A DNA stretch of 64,000 nt. Origin: Silene conica. Its lineage: Eukaryota; Streptophyta; Magnoliopsida; Caryophyllales; Caryophyllaceae. The stretch is taken from contig CM055313.2 of the NCBI GenBank assembly GCA_029255685.2, positions 40,256,079-40,320,078 of the forward strand, read 5' to 3'. A program made the translations under genes and the position numbers. The notes beneath the pieces were generated by a model. It had not been told where the DNA came from. It saw nothing but the letters and a program-made list of their open reading frames with translations, and did not search any database. Positions 57,673 through 64,000 of the stretch are shown one piece after another (position 1 is the stretch's first letter; every line of letters begins with the position of its first letter).

Positions 57673-58203
57673 AACTCCCACTTGTCCGTACAAGTGTAGG
57701 TGCGATAATCGATTCTCATATCCTTTTAAAATTTCTCCCACTCAATGTAAGACAATTTGCAAATCCGTATTCGCAAAGGTCGTATCTTACAATCGATCAG
57801 TATCAAGAGTGGTTTCCCCGACTAGAGAGTAACTTAACTGATAAAACGAATCTGTATTCGAGCATGGCCATGCATTTCAGTTACTACTCCTCGAGTGGCC
57901 CTGAGAAATGATAAAATCCTGATAAGGGTTTGGATATTTCCCTCAACTCGAATCCTGCAGATGTAAGCGCAACATGAAATAACCCAGAAAAATCCTCTTG
58001 GCCCCTGTTACGGAAGACCGTGGGAAAGAATCCAAAGTTACCCAAAATCTGCCTTAATCTAAAGAGACATTTGAAAGTCAAAAGACTCGACTCTAAGGAA
58101 CACTATGGAGGTCCTATCCACGACCTGACACCCAATGTTATAAAACATTTAGGACTCCATAACGTTGTCATGGGGTGTGCTACGAGATATCCGTATAACT
58201 CGC
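57673..58203 (-). other. 3' untranslated region of the minus-strand copia
   Basis: Non-coding. Its reverse complement matches the 22440-22690 region (the GGCCACTCGAGGAGTAGT block and a GTGGGAG purine tract). The remainder of the region resumes after the CACTA element at 63176. Confidence 0.72.
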
Positions 58204-58610
58204 CACTAGTAGAAAAAGTGCTATTGACATCGCCATTATAACATCGTTTCTTACTAAAAATGATGTAATTGATCTAACTTTTGTTAATTACATCGGTTTT
58301 ATATAAAAAAATATGTTAATTATTTAATTATTTACTATTCACATCAGTTGTTAACGTCGGTTGTTATAAAATCAATGTTAATTTCTTAAGTTGCATCGGT
58401 TTTAAAAAAAACCGATGTTAATTCACTAGTATTGACATTACCATACTAACATCACTTTTTTATATAAACGATGTAATCTATAATAATAGATTTGTTAACA
58501 TCGATTTAAAAAAAAACGATGTTATTTATTTTATCACAATAATTTTTTACATAAGTTATTAGTCTCGATTATTTAAAAATCGATGTTAATTTATTTACAT
58601 TGCATCGGTT

Positions 58611-59191
58611 TTTTAAATGACGTTTCCGTTTCCCCTTACCCTTCCCCTTCACATAGTTTCACAGAAACCCACGCACGATCCCTACCTACTCGTCGCCGCC
58701 ATCCTCTTCGCCGGCCACCACATGTCCTAGCTACCCATAGTCACGCCCGCTATCCTGGAACCGCTCCATTGATTTCCTACTTCGACGCTGTATATCGATT
58801 AAGGTATGTATGAATCAGAATTTTTTTTATTGTTTCTCCAATATATTAGTGTTAAGTGAATGATAAAGCAATAATTGAAGTATATATTGTCTTACTGTTT
58901 CACGATTTTCGCTCTCTTGGTTGCTAATTGTTTGGTTATAATCTAGTAATCGGGTTGTTAATGATAATCTAGGTTTGTTCACTTGCTTGCTAACTGTTTG
59001 GTTATATTCTTGTTTTGTTCCAAGTATCTAACTTTACCAATGATAATGATGTTTGTTTGTTGTAAGGGATTTTGTGATAAGAGTGAATTGGAGTTTTATA
59101 TGGTTTTTGGTATGATATTTTTCTCAACTTATTACCAACTTTACACTACATAACCATTCAATATTCCTATAATTAAGCATTACAAGATTTA
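58611..59191 (+). other. Exon-like first segment within the CACTA element
   Basis: A CT- and CCG-rich stretch (58620-58800) ends at a consensus splice-donor-like AAG/GTATGT near 58803, followed by AT-rich intron-like sequence. The composition resembles a plant 5' untranslated exon, not the surrounding transposon. No protein is identified. It could be captured host DNA. Confidence 0.4.
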
Positions 59192-59518
59192 GAGCAAGTG
59201 CAATGGAAGAACCTTATATAAAGTTATTTTTTTGCCATGTCATATTTTGACAATCTCAATAACTAAGAACATTTTACCACACTGGAAAAACTTTATATAA
59301 AGTTCTTCCATAATCCATGACTATTTGATTAATATTATTAATTGGCTAATTATTTATTGGGACTCACAAATTTTTCTTATTTTTTGAAAGAACTTGGTTC
59401 TTTTTTTCAAACCAAGTTTGTCAATTTAAGAACAAACTTTTGTTTGCAATGGAACAAACTTTATTTTAAAGGTTTATTTTGACAAACTCAATAAAAAAAC
59501 CCTCTATTACTATTGCTC
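59192..59518. mobile_element. Tourist-like (PIF/Harbinger) MITE
   Basis: A 327-bp element with related ends (GAGCAAGTGCAATGG at the left; GAGCAATAGTAATAG when the right end is read inward), flanked by TTA on both sides (59189-59191, 59519-59521), the target duplication of PIF/Harbinger elements. No coding sequence. Confidence 0.65.
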
Positions 59519-62500
59519 TTAGTCTCCCCTACATAACACACTACACTTTACTTAAAAACAGACTAGGAACAGTCACTACCTCCTCAAACTTCGTCTGATT
59601 TCTAGAAAACTTGACAAAGTAGATCAGGCTAACAAGACTACACTATAATTAAGCATTACTGCATTTAGACCTTGTAGCATAAGTCATACTCCGTATATCT
59701 GAATCCGCAAATTTCTGCAGTCTAACATTGGGGGTATATTTTTGCTACATTTATTTAGTAGATCATAGAATCAGTGCATTCTATCCTAAACAGGTCCATT
59801 TATTATGTCTTCCATAATTCAACGCTATCGTTAATGATTTGAAGGTGACAATTGGTGGTGTGTATAATAACATCAATATATATCGTCTTTGATTTTACAG
59901 GACATATCCAATTCAAAAGTTATCTCCAAAGTTTATGCCTAGAAAAAATTACATGAAATGTATCAGCATTTGCCTTGTGGTTATTGGCCAGTTTGTGTTA
60001 CATGGAAATACCTTGATTGGTTGTTATTTTGTTCTTAGGAGTATGAGAACAATTTGTTTCTTCAATCTGACAAATGCAAAATGATGGTGAGGACCTACCA
60101 TGTTGTTCTTCTTCATTTATTAGATCGATGTCTGGCCAATTGCACTGATATTGTACCTGGGACAACAGTGACCATCTTAAATTATTCTCTTGTTCCATGG
60201 CAAATGATCTCTTCCCAAATGAGCATTTTGTTTTCCTCAAAGTGTTGTAACTTTCTTAGGCTAGTGATTTTAAGAATGTTTGGGCAGGTCTATGCCGGGT
60301 GCTATGGAGAGGAGTCTATAAGTGGTATGCTGTGGCTATGCAAACTATGTCGAGATGGAGCACCTCAATCCATTCCGCCTTGTCATCTTTGCCTTTCTAT
60401 AGGTAGACATTAATTGGTTTTAGCCATGTCCCCTTTTTATATGCACCTTAGTTAGTAAAGACTCCGAGTCATGGTACTAATGACCAAATTCGTAACCCCT
60501 CAGTATCAAAATTACTCTTGTGACTTCCTTTACACAGATAAAACTATTAATTGTTTTCGCAGCAAAAAATGGTTAAGCATTTGTTCCTAGTATTCTGATT
60601 CTTTCATTTATTATATGCAAGTTGAGTTGATAAGATGAATTATGCTAAATTGCAGGTCAATTTCAGGATCAATTCCAAAACATTCCACCTAGAGCACCAG
60701 TGTTTGTTGCACCTGCACAAAACGTTCAGCCGTCCAAATTTAAAGTTTTGCAGCTCGTAAGTTTATTAGTGTAAGATGGTGAGATTAGTTATCTCCGTAT
60801 CAATCATTTATTAATCGTTGATTAAATTTGCTCATTGGAAAAGAAAAACATAAACAAATGATTGGGATAGAGTGAGTAATACATATTTACAAAAATGACG
60901 CATTGATCTACAAGTAGCAGTTTTTGATAGACCAAGGTTACAGCTCCAAGGTACTGTTCTGTTTTCCATCTTTGTGACGCATTCATATTTGAGCTTGAGT
61001 CATTGGTTCCTGCAAATAATGCCTCAGCTAAGTGTACTAGCTGGATATAAGATCGCCACTGAATGTCACATTAATCCTGTTTTTCCGAAAGATGTTGTTA
61101 TGATTTTGAGGGAAGTTCATGTTAGACACTGAGAACTTATCAAGGGAAATCCTTTTAGAAGACGATTAAAGTTTGATGTGATTGAGATGTAAAGTTAATC
61201 ATAGAGTAACAAATAAAGTTGTACATTTTTTTCAGGTGACAGTGACCATCTCCGACGGAAAACTTTGAAGCATTGTGATAACGTTGTCGTCAGTCTTGCC
61301 TTTTTGGTTCCGATTTCCATGTTAATTAATCTAGTCTGCTGCTCTGTCCATATATTGTGTGTGCTTTGGGTGCAAGTTTCTGATCTGGTAAAAAGCCTGC
61401 CTCACTGAAAGTTCTGCTTCGAATCAGGCAAGTGATCTGACATTTGGCTATTAGGCTCCCACTAATTCTTATTGTTTATGTGGCTATTAGGCTCCCAATA
61501 TTCACAAATTCTAGAATAAGACCATCTCATAGCGTAAGAGGGTCCATTTTTATAAAATGTTTGCTCATTTAATACCAATAAATGAGTTTTCTTTTTATAT
61601 AATGTGACCTTCTCATGGTGTGAGACGGTCTCACACAAGAGTTATTGCCCAATATTATCACTCTCTAACATTGGTGACAATGTTTTCATACAGAGAATTA
61701 GCTACTGGGAGTTGTTGTATCAAGAGTAGGCCTTTTACATTTCGACTTTTCAAGGTTTGATTTTTATGTAGTAGACGCGTGCTTTTCTTCGGTTATGTTA
61801 TTTGTTCATTGTCTGTCGCAGTAATGGTGAATATTGTACAAAGTTTGTTTTTCGGAGCACAAAATGCTTAGTATTTTTACAGAAGGTAAGAAAGTGAACA
61901 TATGTCTATTGAATAAGGTGAATTTTATACTCTTTAGTTGTGTAATAAAGGAGAAGGAAGGGACTTTGGGGAGGAAGAAAAAGGATAAGTAACATTTCTT
62001 TCATCAATGAAAACCAAGAAACTATGAGATGTTTCAGATAAGGTGTGTTTCTATGCTCCGTTGAATGTTTGCTTGTCGTGTAAGTTTTAGCTCGAGAATT
62101 TGATGCTGTTTCTTTTATTTGTAATTGGTGAATTGCTTTTGAATATATACTATTACATTATGAGGCATTTTGGAGCTATACGTGGGGTTGTGTATGAAGA
62201 AGTGTCTAAATAGGACAACTCTAATCATGTATCAATGTGCTAAGTATTTAGGTACTTTCACTATCTTTTTAATTGTATATTAATTTCTTGCAATTTCGTT
62301 CATTAGGTGCTGAACTTGACATTACTCGCCTTCTTTAGACATGGAAGCCTGAACTGAGAGTGTATGATGTTGTTGTGCGCAGAAAATTAGTATACTAATG
62401 AAGTACTGATGATGATGAATTGTGAGCCTTTCCAAGTTGGAAACTCGACGTTAGTTAGACGGAGCTCAAATATATGGAACAAATTAGGTGTACTACATAC

Positions 62501-62690
62501 TCGTATTATATTAGCTTTTTTAATAACATTTTGTATCTTACTATCATTATTTAGTCGGAAGTGTTGTATAAGTAGTCTTTTGTATCGATCTAAGAATATT
62601 TATATTGAAAATACGTTTTTTATAATTTAGAGTGTATTTATAAATTATGGGTTTTGGGAATAATATAATTTTTTTAAAATGATTACCGCT
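59519..62690 (+). other. Intron- and exon-like interior of the CACTA element
   Basis: Several short open blocks have splice-like edges: an acceptor TTTTACAG before about 59901, TTCTTAG before about 60040, TTGCAG before about 60656 with a donor GTAAGT near 60758, and TTTTTCAG before about 61236. The open block at 60656-60757 could read QNIPPRAPVFVAPAQNVQPS. I do not recognise the gene. The order suggests a captured, decayed host gene fragment on the plus strand. A 113-bp fold-back repeat lies at 61519-61631. Confidence 0.35.
61519..61631. repeat. Small fold-back MITE-like repeat
   Basis: The left end AGACCATCTCATAGCG and the inward-read right end AGACCGTCTCACACCATG form an imperfect inverted repeat. 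The motif TGAGACGGTCTCACA is often seen in plant MITEs. No target duplication determined. Confidence 0.45.
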
Positions 62691-63438
62691 CTCATTTGCG
62701 GTGTTTTCCACACCTCAAATGTAATTTTTTTTTAATTAAAAAAATACCTATTTACATCGGTTTTAGTCTATAAATGATGTAAAAAAGGTTGATATTTACA
62801 TCGGTTCCGACCCAAAACTGATGTTATTAAATGCCGTTAATATCGTTTTTCACTTATAACCGATGTTAATAGTATGCTATTTACATCGATTTCAGACCAA
62901 CAACGATATATTTGAGACATTATTAACATCAGATTTACTTATAACCGATGTTAATGGTATACTATTAACATCGCTTTTCACTTATAACCAATGTTACTGA
63001 TATACTGTTAACATCGCTTTTCACTTATAACCGATGTTAATGGTATACTATTTACATCGTTTTTAGAAATGATGTAAAGGGAAAAATACTCTAAATGTCG
63101 CCCCCAGATACATCGCCAAAAAGCGATGTAAATGGGGCAAAAAAAGCGATCTCAATGAGACTTTGTCTACTAGTGTGCCTTTGTGATTGGTCAGTCAACT
63201 GTTTGACTTATGGCTCGTTGAACCCACCATCAACCAACGTCACAAAATGATTACCTGAGTTATCAGCTCAAGTGGGTAATCAAGGACTAAAAATGATGTA
63301 ATGTTAATCAATTCACTTTGAGGTGTTCAAAATTGGCGTACAATTCCACATGAAAAACAAAACATAAAATTATCATAACGATGAGGTTGTAAAAGAGTAC
63401 ACAAGAAAATGAATTACAACATGTATTCATAAAAGAGT

Positions 63439-64000
63439 ACTACAACTCAGGAACACGTTTAATTCCCATGAAATTAATGTGCCCTTCATGCTTATCACGT
63501 GGTAATGCTTTAGTGAGAGGATCAACTATGTTGTCATCCGTAGCGATCTTATCAATAAATATCTCCTTTTGCTCCACGTAATTTTGATTAGATGAGCTTT
63601 CCGTTGTACATGTCTAGCTTTGTTACTAGACTTATGCTCCTTAGCTTGGAAGATGGCACCTTTATTGTCACAATAAACGGTAATCGGGTCATTCGAACTA
63701 GGCACTACTGATAGTCCTTGTGAGAATTAACGCATCCATATTGCTTCCTTAGCTGCTTCCGAAGCGGCATAATACTCGGACTCAGTTGTAGAATCTGTTG
63801 TAACACTTTGTTTAGAACTTTTCCAGTTGACAGCAGCGCCATTAACAGTAAAAACAAATCCAGACTGAGATTTTGAGTCGTCTCGATCCGTTTGGAAGCT
63901 GACCAGTGGCGCATAGCGACGTGTCGCCTCCATAAGTCAATCCCCAATCTTTAGTCCTCCGTAGGTACTTAAGAATGTTTGTCACGACCATCCAGTGTTG
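63439..64000 (-). pseudogene. Copia RNase H end, minus strand (fossil)
   Basis: The block includes the RNase H motif DSTTESEYYAASEAAKEA and runs to the conserved copia C-terminus. It is homologous to 16600-17124 of the plus-strand copia. Fossil. Confidence 0.82.

Larger units (their letters stand above)
58204..63175. mobile_element. Non-autonomous CACTA transposon with exon-like cargo
   Basis: Imperfect terminal inverted repeats begin CACTAGTAGAAAAAGTGC at the left and CACTAGTAGACAAAGTCTC when the right end is read inward. Adjoining triplets CGC and TGC differ by one base, close to the 3-bp duplication expected for CACTA. Both ends carry many direct and inverted copies of ACATCGGTT and AACCGATGT (58230-58610 and 62740-63110). 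No transposase is visible. The interior holds exon-like blocks with splice-like borders, a Tourist-like MITE and another small fold-back repeat, so it resembles gene-fragment-carrying CACTA elements. Confidence 0.88.
57657..64000 (-). mobile_element. Ty1/copia element, minus strand, 3' part, with CACTA insertion (fossil)
   Basis: At the right edge the minus strand encodes copia RNase H (FQTDRDDSKSQSGFVFTVNG, STTESEYYAASEAA), ending near 63.44 kb in DDNIVDPLTKALPRDKHEG-like sequence. Leftwards follow the untranslated block, interrupted by the CACTA element at 58204-63175, then a purine tract (ACAAGTGGGAGTT on the minus strand) and the first 16 bases of the 3' LTR (TGTTGGAGCTGG). The second Athila element begins there. 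It is the same family as the copia at 15149-23845. Broken; it continues beyond the window. Confidence 0.82.

Noticed and set aside
60054-60413. Possible MCM or RPA homologue in the CACTA interior
   Set aside because: Only short, weak resemblances such as DIVPGTTVT and VTISDGK were seen; not enough to name a gene.

Overview
This is plant nuclear DNA, almost certainly from a flowering plant and, more tentatively, a eudicot such as a member of the Caryophyllales. It is packed with nested LTR retrotransposons of the plant Tekay (Ty3/gypsy chromovirus), Athila (Ty3/gypsy, tRNA-Asp primer site) and Ty1/copia groups, plus a plant L1-type LINE, hAT, CACTA and Tourist-like DNA transposons. I see no host protein-coding gene, tRNA gene or rRNA gene.

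Left nest (1-23845). A minus-strand Tekay element (187-15148) lies inside a plus-strand copia element (15149-23845). The Tekay element was itself hit by a 6.4-kb non-coding LTR element with 1.88-kb LTRs (1434-7808, target duplication AATGA), a 555-bp TRIM (10011-10565, target duplication CATAT) and a 1.2-kb hAT element (11992-13176, 8-bp duplication CTCCCGGC). The copia 3' untranslated part carries a 4.7-kb L1 LINE (17187-21928, 15-bp duplication). The copia element sits in an Athila-type LTR whose continuation starts at 23846.

Middle (23846-46164). Here lie pieces of Athila-type elements in both orientations, including one with gag, pol and a long third open frame in the env-like position (30905-40635). 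They are interleaved with a diverged relative of the non-coding LTR element (25814-about 30905) and a 1.3-kb block that looks like mitochondrial DNA (about 42640-43910).

Right nest (46165-64000). A minus-strand copia element running off the window was hit by an Athila element (54604-57656), which was hit by a Tekay element (47630-54603), which was hit by a CACTA element of which only one end is present (to 47629). The copia was separately hit by a 5-kb CACTA element (58204-63175) that holds exon-like host segments and MITEs.

The most unusual signals are structural motifs carried by these elements, not genes. (1) Seventeen copies of a 33-bp module, two 12-bp palindrome-based motifs separated by exactly 9 bp, are scattered through the Athila-type DNA, often 72 bp apart; the other Athila family carries a nearly equal geometry built from a different palindrome. 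(2) An array of about 11 stem-loop units in the Tekay LTR has a constant core, and its flanking arms change from unit to unit while staying complementary. (3) A leader hairpin next to the primer site of the Tekay-related elements encloses GGGGCCCC and has arms that co-vary between families. All positions were read by eye; identities and ages are estimates.
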